In this document: positions 53,195 through 64,000 of the stretch, one piece after another
Layout: every line of letters starts with the position of its first letter
How positions within the stretch are numbered: position 1 is the first letter of the stretch
NCBI RefSeq assembly: GCF_021917145.1
Contig: NC_061066.1
Location: 2,959,640 to 3,023,639 of the forward strand
Direction: 5' to 3'
Source of the DNA: Hypomesus transpacificus
Taxonomy: Eukaryota; Chordata; Actinopteri; Osmeriformes; Osmeridae
Length of the DNA stretch: 64,000 bases
Notes under the pieces: model-generated
What the model saw: only the letters and a program-made list of their open reading frames with translations
Databases searched by the model: none
What the model was told of the DNA's origin: nothing
Position numbers and translations under genes: made by a program

Positions 53195-53863
53195 CGTGGA
53201 TCAGCTGTCAGCGGTCCCCGCCTTGTCTCCAGTGGCGATGTGGAGGGAATTTAATGTAGATGGGAATACAGCTTGGTGCATCCGTATTTATTTACATACT
53301 TATTGAAATGTGCACATTTACAGTTTCCACATTCTGCAATTTACCCGTATAAGCTAAATATATCTATCTACCTTTGAAATGTCTGCTGATAATATGATGA
53401 TAATGTGAAGCGATGCTGTTGTAGGCTCCTCCGTTCTTTTGGGGTACATTCAAGATTAAACTTAATTCACATACGTATCGTGGACAAGGCATTCCTAAAG
53501 AAGTTGCCCTAAAACCATTTGAGAACGTTGCAATTGTTTGTTTTGAACGCAGCCCAAAATAATTTACTTTTACATTAGACGCACATTCTAAATAATACTT
53601 GCGTTGAATTTCCAAATCAAATGTTATATACAGCATTAAAAAAAGGTATATGATTTTTGTCTTGAAGTGTATTTTTTATGTTGATATTATGTACATGATT
53701 TTGAAACTACAAAATGTCGAATGTTGTATCGAAGAAAGTTGACGATAAAAATTGGTGACACTCGGCGACACGTCACTGAATTCCAACCACGGAAGCAGTG
53801 CATTGAAACGTTTGCTCTGTTACAATAATAGGGTTGGAAAGAAAAGGCTTTAGTCACATAAGA
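53195..53863. promoter_or_regulatory. Shared upstream region of dennd11 (-) and arl1 (+)
   Basis: The two start codons are 669 bp apart and divergent. Sequence near the dennd11 start is GC-richer and the middle is AT-rich. No TATA or other named element could be assigned with confidence. A bidirectional promoter, or two promoters, must lie here. Confidence 0.5.
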
Positions 53864-55457
<1,594 letters not shown>

Positions 55458-56143
55458 AGACGGCCTGACACACGTCCTCCTCCTGTGTAAATAACCCTGA
55501 CCTCCTGATAGGACCCTCTGGACCAGTGACTGCACTCCCAGCCCCAAACAAAGCCTTGGCCTAGCCTGAAATACCTGCTGCCTCTCCAGTCCTAGGGGGA
55601 CACACAGGTACATTAAATGCCTCGTGTAAAGCTGCAGCCACAGAGCCCAAACCGGTTTGGCTACAAGGATTTTCATATTTGTTGGGGCTTAGTCAGTGGA
55701 CTGTAGTGATTGGCCACATCTAGACACAGAGGTGCCTCCTGGGAAAATGCAGTCAGTATTTAGAGGCGTCTGGATACTGACTGGTTACCAGACTGGTTTG
55801 ATGATACAGCTGATGCTGTTTTTGTACTGTAGGTGTCAGGCTGATTTATTCATCCGTATTTCTATTCTTAATGTATTTTTCAGTGGAGAAAATAAGCACG
55901 GTAATTCTTGTGATTAGTAGATTATTTCAGGCCCTTTTTTCATTTGAATTCTGACTGCAGTTTTGGCATGTTAGTGACTTGTGTATTTAACACTAACTGA
56001 TTTGTGTGCTGAAACCTATTGCATATTTATGTGCTTTTACCCTTTAGACTAAAGTAAAATTTCACATTGAATGCTCTGTGCAAACTGTCATGTATTTCTT
56101 TTACCACTCAATGGCGCTGTTTCACTTTACAAACTGTCGTTAA
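55458..56143 (+). other. arl1 3' untranslated region
   Basis: AT-rich non-coding sequence after the stop. No canonical AATAAA was found before the transposon-like island, though 'gaaataaataag' at 56391 and 'taataaaaac' near 56964 could serve. The true 3' end is unresolved. Confidence 0.4.
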
Positions 56144-56934
56144 TAGGGGTAAGGGAACAAATCGATTCACATATGAATCGCGATTCAGTCTTCTAGCGAT
56201 TCACATCGATTCTCACATTCCCCCCCCCCCCCCATAAAATTGATTTAAAAAAGCAAATCTTAGCATATATTGAATCGAAATTTGATTAAGAATGGTTCTT
56301 AGATTTTTAATCAAATCGTGACCTACCAAAAGATTACCACCCCTAACAGACGGAAAGCTGTACATTTGTTTAATATTTATCCGTGTTGCAGAAATAAATA
56401 AGTCTGTTCAAGAAAAGTCTACTTATCGTCACTGTATTTCGTGAAGGATTTCTTAGAAATCCTTCAGCAAACTTTCACTTGTTTTGTAAGTATGATTAGA
56501 AGGCAGAGTATTGTTTTAAACTTGGCAGAAACAAAAAGTACATTGTCCTTTGGCATTTAGTAGTGTCATAAGGGCAATTACACAATCTTGTAGAAAGTAA
56601 CTTTGCAGGAAACCTCTGTGGCATGAGCATCATCTAGTCTACTGCCAAACATGGTACCCCTGGATCAAATCTTGAAACCCGAAATTGATACTTCAGCCAG
56701 ATTTGAACACAAGACCCTTCACACAGTAGCCCACATCCTTATACACTGAGCTATCAGAGATCTCCACTCAACATTTAAATTTGACATAGGACACATCGAT
56801 TCACAAATGTAAAAAATATTTTGTAATTTTATGTAAGCATATTGAATCGAAATTTGATTTTAAAAATCAATCGATTTAACCGAATCGTGACCCCAAGAAT
56901 TGACTAGTGAGGTACCAAAAGATTCCCAACCCTA
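56144..56934. mobile_element. hAT-like non-autonomous element, composite, with SINE insertion
   Basis: The left end 'taggggtaagggaacaa' and right end 'gattcccaaccctag' form imperfect terminal inverted repeats. They are flanked by 8-bp near-duplications 'gtcgttaa' (56136-56143) and 'gtcattaa' (56935-56942), as expected for hAT. A first unit (56144-56346) already ends in 'ccacccctaa'. A second related partial unit (about 56790-56934) shares 'cgattcaca', 'ttgaatcgaaatttgatt' and 'aatcgtgacc'. Between them lies a tRNA-derived SINE. No transposase frame is present. Confidence 0.65.
56591..56764 (-). mobile_element. tRNA-derived SINE
   Basis: On the minus strand the head reads 'gatagctcagtgtataagga' (A box), then 'cttgtgttcaaatctgg' with an intact B box GTTCAAATC about 35 nt later. 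The body continues to about 56591. It is distinct in sequence from the SINE at 20168. Its 3' limit is uncertain. Confidence 0.65.
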
Positions 56935-57175
56935 GTCATTAATAGTATAAGCGTTTGTTATTTTAATAAAAACATTTCTCGTACATTTAACTGCACAATA
57001 CATAATACCCTCTCAGAAATCCACAACAGCATGGAGGTAAGCCATGTACCACTGAAGTCCCCCATCTGCTGTCATCACTGGGCCACTGCTGAGTCATTTG
57101 TTTTTGAGGAACCATGAAGACTGGTTCTGTGTGACAATGAGGACAGGCTCGTCACCACTGCACCCTGGCCAGCTC

Positions 57176-60100
57176 TTACTTCACCATGGCCAGGTCTTTG
57201 AGGGCGTGACTCCGGTGCTTCTTGGCTTTGTAGCCCGGCCGCAGGAACTCGATTTTCCTCTTCTTGGCCTCGATCTTGTTCTTGTGTTTCTTCATCTTCT
57301 TCTTGGCAGCGACCTCTGGGTTAGCCACCGCCTGTTAGGTGAGGGGACACAGTGACTCAAACGCTCCACACGCTCTCTTAACGAGAAGCTATTTCTGTAT
57401 TCAAACGACGTAGTACAACCGTTCAAGAAGGTGTATTGGGGTTGTAGTATGTTACCTGCATGGCTCTGTGCCTCTTACGGACGGCTCTCTTCTGCGAGGC
57501 CTCCTTCTGGACCGATGAGAAGGCCAGGGAGAAGGTCTCCAGGCCCACCTGCTTCTTCAGGAGCTCCATCAGCTCCTGGGCCAGGTTCTTCAGCGTGGGG
57601 TCTGGGGGGGGAGGAGAGAAGAGGCTGTTTTAGAAGCGGAGGAGCCTATGTGTATATGGTGCAGCTGACTGTAGACTGGGGTTAGAGCTAGGAGCAAACA
57701 CTGAGCCCGCGAGTAGAAAACCTCAAACACAAGCAGTGGAAGGTTATAGCCCAGCGGGAGAGCGTCCGACTGCAGATCAATAGGTCTGAGCCCTCCTTTG
57801 TAAGTCTCTTTTGAAAAGCATCTGTGAACTGAACACATTCTGAATGAGACTGGTTGGGGAAGGGGTGAGTGGTTGTGGTGACCTTGTTCAGCGTAGGTGC
57901 TGTCCAGCTCCCTGTAGAGAGGAGCCACGATGGTGGTCAGGTAGGGCCCCAGGCGCTCCCGCCCCAGGTCCACAGCCATGGCCCCCAGGAACTTGAACAC
58001 ACACGTTCTCTAGAGGAGGGAGGGGGGTCGTCCGTTAGGAAATGATGTCTCGTTGGTTAGTGAGCCTGTGCGGTAGTGTTGTGTGTGTGTGTGTGTGTTT
58101 ACCTTCAGGGGGATCTTGGGTGTGTCAGCGGCCTCTCTCTTGGCCATCAGAGACAGTTTCTTCATCATCCACAGCAGCGAAGGAGGGCGGTCATGATTGA
58201 CCTCCTCTTCCTCATCCTCGAGTTGGTCCTCATCCTTTTCATCCTCTCCATTCTCCTTCCTCTCCTCTTCCTTCAACTCTTCCACTTCCTGGTTGGCTGT
58301 GATGTCATACTCGGGTGAGATCTGGTAAATCACCTTGGCAACAAACAGCAGGTTCTTGATCACCTGAAGGTAGGATAAGAGAACAATTGTAATATGACAT
58401 TTGAAAGGAAGTCATTGTAATTGAGTCATAAGTCATTAGTTATTTTTCCCCCACCAAGACTAAGAAAAGGTTTAGTTACCTGTTCCCCCGAGGAAACGTC
58501 CAGGAACTTGGATTGAAGCTGGTGACAGAAAGACAGAACCAACTCTCTCATCTAAAATGAGAAAGAAAAAGGTAGAGTAGTGGAAAAAGAAAAGGTGAGT
58601 TGGTTTAAAAATCAACATCATTACATAACAGGGTTTTCGTGGTGTGATTCAGCAACGTCCAGCATTGGTCTCCACTACACTGATAACCAGACGTACCCTC
58701 TTGTCCAGGTTGGTGGTTAGGAAGGTGGTGGCCACCGGCTCGGGGCTGGAGCTGCCCCCCCGCCCCCCCTGCCTCCAGCGGGCCACCAGGTCCTGGGGCT
58801 GGTGGGCAGCAAACAGCTGTCCAAACAGCTGGGAGGCGGTCAACCACACCCAGCAGTGAGGGTAGCGCAGGTGGGCTTCCACGTGACCTGGAGGGGGAGG
58901 GAAATCCTGTTAGCATCTAATTCAGTGTGTTAGGAGCGATGCTCCACAGACAACATGGCTTAACGACTCACCCCAGATGTTGGAGAGCGTGTCCTGGGGC
59001 CTGCTGAGTTCCAGCATGCCGCAGTCCTTGGTCAGCTTGGTGACCAGGGTGAGGTAGCTGAACAGCAGCCTGTCTGCAGCCTTCTCATCCGGCTCCTCCT
59101 CAAACTGAGAGGGGGGGGGGGGGGGTAGAGAGAGGAAGAGGGGGTTAATAAACATGCCTGAGTATCCATCCTCTGTCCCGGTCTCAGTAGCAGACTCACG
59201 TCTTCGTAGTTGTCGGGGTGGATCTCTCTCTCCAAGAGTGGCAGCAGAGCGTCCAGGCGACGACCAAACTCCACCCCCTCCACCTCCACGAACAGACCAC
59301 ATACCTGGGCCCCCAGGCGACGCAGAGACACCTGGGAGGGGAGGGTTGGACAGAGGTGAAAGGTCACAAGGTTCAGTCAGTTGCGAGAAGATATCCATCT
59401 ATGTCTAAAAAGTATTTTGGTTCTTCGACCTTTACAATTGAGTGTCTAAACAAAGCCGGTAGTACTAGTTGTGCGAGCTTTGTGTGTGTGTATACCTTGT
59501 CTCCAGACAACCAGGTGTTGACCAAGGTGTACAGGGAGTTTTGGTGTTGCAGGTCAAGCCGGCCAAGCAGGGTCTTGATAGCCTGGGCGGCCATCTTCTT
59601 ACAGCGCGCCGAGTCATCATTGACCATGCTGAGGGCCAGAGGCACGAAGAACAGCCCACTGTGCTGCAGCAGAAGATTCTGGAACCACAAGACCAAGTTA
59701 ACTGGAAATACGGGTTTATGACCAGTTTAGAAACTGCTCTGTGTAAATGTTTCGGTTCAGAGATGGTGAGATTGGTGACTGAGCACCGGTTAAAACAGGG
59801 CTTCTAATGGCTGTAATTATGGGGTGTGAGCTGGGAGGTTACTAAGGCGTACCTGAGGGAAGGTCTGGGAGATGTAGGCTATCATCTCCAGAACAGATTC
59901 TCTCCCTGTGTCATACTCATAACTGAGACAAAGGGAGGAGAAGAGAGGAAGAGGGAAACATTGAAAGAAAACAACAAGAGAAAGAGATGAGAGCAGCATT
60001 TCATCAACCACATCCTGCCGCACTAGGAAGGACTTGAATGTAGTTGTGGACACACACACACACACACATTTATATTGATCGAGATTCCTTACCTTAGCTG

Positions 60101-61829
60101 TGCCACGATGAAATCAACATGTCCCTTCAGTTTCTTCCCCAGAGGATAGTCCAGGATGTATTTCATGTAGATCTAAACACGAGCAGCCAAGAAGAAGTCA
60201 ATGTCATTACGTCTCCTTCTCAAGCTTTTCATGAGTGTCCCCCACCGACCAATAGACCAACCTGCCGACACTGGACCCTGATCATGGCATTCTGCCCGGT
60301 AACAGACTGCATGGCAATCTTCTTCATCACTTCCTCCATCTCTGGCACCACCAGCTTCCTGGACAGTATCGCCTAGGAGACAGGAAACATATTACAGATA
60401 TATATACACACACATGAAAGAACCTGACATATTTCACAGAGCTAAATAAGGGTTTGACTAAAGCAGAGGCAGGCAGGAATGTTGGGGTGGCAGTCTGGGA
60501 CGGCGGTCTGACCTTCATCAGCCCGAACGCCGTGGCCTGGCGGGACTGGTCGTAGATGTCCTCCTCGGCGTATCCCAGCAGCACCTGCAGCTGCGTCTCT
60601 GTGATCTTGTGTGACTTCATGCTCCGAACCAGGATGGTGATCGACTGGCCAGGAGAGACAGGATCATTATACGAGGTGTGTGCGTGCGCGTGAGGGACAG
60701 TGTGGACTGAGGATGAGGAAAGAGAGTTATTGGAGGAATACACAAGGTGTGTGTGTGTGTGGGTGTTACCTTGAAGCAGTTCTGGACCAGGTGGAAGTTC
60801 TCCCCGCGGGCAGCGCCGGCCTTGGCGTAGTCCTTGAGCAGCAAGAAAAGCTGCCTGGTGAGCTGGGGGGCGCAGCGCTCCACGGCCGGGAGGGGGAACT
60901 TCAGCAGCAGGGTGAACACCAGGAGGGTCTCCGTTATCACCTGGAGGGGGGGAGGGGAAGGGAGGGGGGGAGGGGAAGGGAGGGGGGGAGGGATGGAAGA
61001 AGGGAGACACAGGCACAAGGAAAGAAAAAGCATCACAAACAGACATTCCCATCGATGTGTACACAGTACAAAAGTACATTATAAAATGCCTCAGCACTTG
61101 GCAGTCCATACGCATGCGGGTCAGAACGTGACTCGTGAGCCTCAGCGAGGACGGGGGCCGGAGGAGGGGGGCCGTAAGAGGGGGGCTGAAGGAGGGGGGC
61201 TCTGACCTTGACGTGCATGGAGCTGAGACAGTCTAGCAGCAGGTCTATGAACGGGTCCAGCATCTCCAGAGCCATGCGCTCGGACGACGTCACCCTGGCC
61301 TTCTTCAGACTCTGGTGGAGGAGCTGGACACAGGACGCAGACCAGGGTTAGAACACACATGTACACACACAGAGTAAATGATTGAGAGGTGTGTGTCCTT
61401 ACCCTGAGCCCAGTGTCCACCAGGATGTGCATGTTGGTCCTGCTGCTGATTGGTGCTTTCCGGGCCCCCCTCTTGGGGGTGGGGAGGAGGAGGAGGCAGC
61501 TGGGAGGGGGCAGGCGGGGGTCCGGGGGGGGCTGGGCTGGTGCCTTGTCTCTAAACACACACACACATTTCAGGGCTACATTCTGACTGGGAAGAAATGC
61601 ACAGCATACGTGTTCTTGCCGTTAGCATTTGTGTGTGTGTGTGTGCGTGCGTGTCCGTACTTGTTTGTCTTGGTGACAAGGGGCAGGCTCTCGCTGACGA
61701 GCCCGTGGCTGAGCAGCAGAATGTTCTGGTTGGTCATGCCCTTGTTGACCAGCACACCCGCCACGATCCTCTTCAGCACCGTGTGGACCCTGCGAGCGAC
61801 CTTCAGACTGGTCGTGGTCTCCAGAATCT

Positions 61830-61876
<47 letters not shown>

Positions 61877-63435
61877 ACAACACACAGACACGGTCAAACA
61901 AATCAACAGCAAGAGTGCACACACACACACACACAAGCAACTGACAGGAAACAATACGACATGTCAAAACCCCCGTCTCCATCCACCTCCAGCCCCCCCC
62001 CCCCCCCCCACCTCCTTCATGGGCAGGATGAGCTGGGTGAAGCGCTCCTTGCCGCAGTACTGGGCCAGGAACTCGTACGAGTCCATGCTCTTGCTGCTGC
62101 GAGCCTCCATCAGCTTCGACACGATCCCCTTCACCTCCTTCTCCTCCGCCACCGCCCCAAACAGCTCGCCGTTGAAGATCTACACCCAGGACACACAGAG
62201 AGAGAGAAAAGAGAGTCGGTAACGAATGAAGAGAGAAGCAGAAGAGAAAGGAGAGCTAAGGACAAAGAGTGAGTGTGTGTGTGGTGGAGAGGTTACCTCC
62301 AGGAGCAGGCCCATGCTGGAGTCCAGGTCTCCACTCTTCAGGGTGGGGCTGACAGCAGAGAGCAGCCGGTACACTGTGAAGGTCAACACGTGGATCTGGA
62401 GACGACACCCGCGCGCCACAGCAGCGGGATGAAGAACGTCATGCATTCATTTAGCAGACACTTCCACTCAGAGAGACACATGAACGTGTGCCCATGTGTG
62501 CGAGAGTCATTTATGGAGATGTGGGGTGATGGGATTGGTGTGGAGGGTGTGTGTGTGTGTGTGTGTGTACCTGGTAGCCCTTGACCAGCACGCTGTGCAT
62601 CTCCTTGAGCAGGTACTGCAGGTACTTGCAGCCCAGCGTCTCGATGATCTTGATCAGAGTGTTCCGAGCCACGTCTCGGATCTCCTGGAAGCGGTTCCTC
62701 AGCAGAACACACACCTTCATCAGGATCCTGAAGACACACGCACACAATCAGGCGCTGATTAATAATCACTCGACGTGGAAATCCTACCTGTGGCTATTCC
62801 CAGCCACAGCAACAAGCATGCACGCGCACACACACACACACACGCACGCACACCCCATACCCGGGCAGGTGGGACTCCATGACATCAGTGGGCAGGGTCT
62901 GCATCAGCTTGACCATGGCAAAGGCTATGGGAACTCGGACCACCTCCTCCTCCTTCACCTCCTTCGACTTCATAGCCTTGTGTTCATCATCCCTCTTCAC
63001 CTAAACACACACACAGCACTTCTTCAGAATACCAACATACCAAGAGAACCCTAACACAAGTGTTTCAGTATCTGTGTGTGTGTGTGTGTGCGTGTGTGTG
63101 CGTGTACCTTGGCGTTGAGGCACTTGTGCAGCCTGGGCAGCACACTGTTGTTGACGGTGTTTTGTATGGATGCGATGAGAGCCTTCAGTTCCTCGGGGCT
63201 CTGGGGCAGTCCGCTGCAGCAGCCGGGCACGGGGGGCGGGGGGGGCGGCTTCTTCACCGCCCTGAGCTCCGTCTCCATTGGAACCGCCTCCGCGACCTCC
63301 GTTTCCATGGCCGCCGGCTCCGCGAGGCCCGCCTTGGGAGCGTCGCCGGTCTCCATGGCGTCCTCCGCGTCGCTCTCGTCCAATTCGAGGGGCGCCTCGT
63401 CTTCCTCGCCCTCCTCGTCGACGATGACGCTCACC

Positions 63436-63466
<31 letters not shown>

Positions 63467-64000
63467 GGTCACACACACACACGGTCACACCGGAGCAGTA
63501 ATCCCATGCACTGTCAGGTGTCTGGAGCAGTCAGAGTTGCCGGGTCGTTCAGCTGGTGTGTGTTCACCTTCTTTGGCCCGGGTCTTGGCCGCCTCCATCT
63601 CTCTGTTCAGGGTGTCGTGGTCAAAGTGGAACCCTTCCAGAATGGTCACCAGCAGACTGCAAGAAGACAGGATGTTGGGGTGGAATAGACCATGGATCTG
63701 ACACACGCATGCCTTTTCTCTCTGACACACACACACACGTGTGTACCTGACAGCCAGTTTCTGCTCAGCCTGTCCCGTCTGCAGTATGTGGATGAAGTGT
63801 TTGAGGTAGTAGAGGTACTTGGACCAGGTCAGCCTCCGGCACACAGCCCCTATCACCTCCACCGACGCTGACACCATGCTCTCATGCTGCGCACACACAG
63901 GAACAACGACAAAACACACCCAAACATAGGTAGGGGTTAAGGGTGAACCTCCATATCTGAACATTACTGCGCTAACCTGATGAGTGTTTGCCAACTTGGG
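57176..64000 (-). CDS. utp20: UTP20 small-subunit processome component, C-terminal 1180 residues (partial)
   Basis: Twenty-five exons on the minus strand: 63977 to beyond 64000, 63747-63886, 63568-63656, 63108-63436, 62861-63000, 62571-62727, 62297-62395, 62012-62179, 61661-61827, 61403-61550, 61207-61323, 60770-60940, 60513-60644, 60262-60372, 60093-60172, 59853-59922, 59496-59678, 59200-59331, 58972-59104, 58697-58887, 58480-58551, 58103-58363, 57883-58009, 57456-57601 and 57176-57331 (TAA at 57176-57178). Phases close throughout. UTP20 (DRIM) is a roughly 2,800-residue HEAT-repeat protein needed for U3-dependent 18S rRNA processing in the nucleolus. Diagnostic pieces: [20 protein letters not shown] with GYKAKK at the C-terminus, [31 protein letters not shown] and ATAFGLMK. 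Two acidic inserts, in exons 63108-63436 and 58103-58363, look variable. The 5' part of the gene lies to the right of the window. Confidence 0.95.
57743..57800 (+). pseudogene. Degenerate tRNA-Cys(GCA)-like sequence in a utp20 intron
   Basis: 'ggttatagcccagcgggaga' followed by 'gcgtccgactgcagatcaat' and 'aggtctgagccc' parallels the D arm, anticodon arm (CTGCAGA loop, anticodon GCA) and variable region of tRNA-Cys. The T arm lacks the GGTTCRANYCC box and no matching acceptor stem is seen. It is probably a retro-tRNA pseudogene or SINE head, antisense to utp20. Confidence 0.5.
61830..61875. repeat. G46 homopolymer (C46 on the utp20 strand)
   Basis: Forty-six G on the plus strand. On the utp20 strand this is an uninterrupted C-run ending directly in the acceptor AG of exon 61661-61827. 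A C17 run (61993-62009 on the plus strand, G on the gene strand) begins directly after the donor GT of the same intron. Confidence 0.9.

Overview
The window is chromosomal DNA from a ray-finned (teleost-type) fish. It holds nine spliced genes whose products match vertebrate families almost exon for exon. Introns are often short (about 80-300 bp), microsatellites (GT/CA, CT/GA) are very dense, and the dispersed repeats carry the 'gtctgctaaatg' SINE/LINE tail common in teleosts. I cannot name the species. There is no bacterial or phage content, so operons and ribosome binding sites do not apply.

Layout, left to right: a 48-bp tandem repeat (1-205); the last two coding exons of ahcyl2 (+, 338-2763), with a 2-kb minisatellite filling its last intron; a long ahcyl2 3'UTR and a CT-rich minisatellite; complete strip2 (+, 8320-25740, 22 exons, one a probable cassette), whose introns hold a 2-kb hAT-like element with a nested long inverted repeat, a tRNA-derived SINE and large CT/GA arrays; morn2 (-, 28715-29787); dhx57 (+, 30906-38962, 22 coding exons); smkr1 (+, 40538-40906); an fgd4 (frabin)-like RhoGEF gene (+, 41193-47932); dennd11/LCHN (-, 48931-53194); arl1 (+, 53864-55457); a composite hAT-like/SINE island (56144-56934); and the last 25 exons of utp20 (-, 57176 to beyond 64000).

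Coding exons were joined by hand, requiring GT-AG borders and phase continuity. Reading-frame bookkeeping closes for every gene. The 5' ends of strip2, smkr1 and fgd4 are the least certain parts.

The genes do not form one pathway. They encode an IRBIT-like adenosylhomocysteinase paralogue, a STRIPAK scaffold, a MORN-repeat protein, a DEAH-type RNA helicase, a small lysine-rich protein, a Cdc42-type GEF, a DENN protein, a Golgi small GTPase and a ribosome-biogenesis factor. Two pairs are head to head with short shared upstream regions (morn2/dhx57 and dennd11/arl1). Three pairs converge (strip2/morn2, fgd4/dennd11, arl1/utp20). ahcyl2-strip2-smkr1, morn2-dhx57 and arl1-utp20 are neighbour sets I know from the human genome, on different chromosomes, so the window is a mosaic of conserved blocks.

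I found no convincing undescribed biological system. The most unusual sequence features are a utp20 intron that starts with G17 and ends with C46, the hAT-like element with its long inverted repeat, a perfect 46-bp palindrome beside a morn2 splice site, and the ahcyl2 intronic minisatellite with a roughly 709-bp higher-order period.
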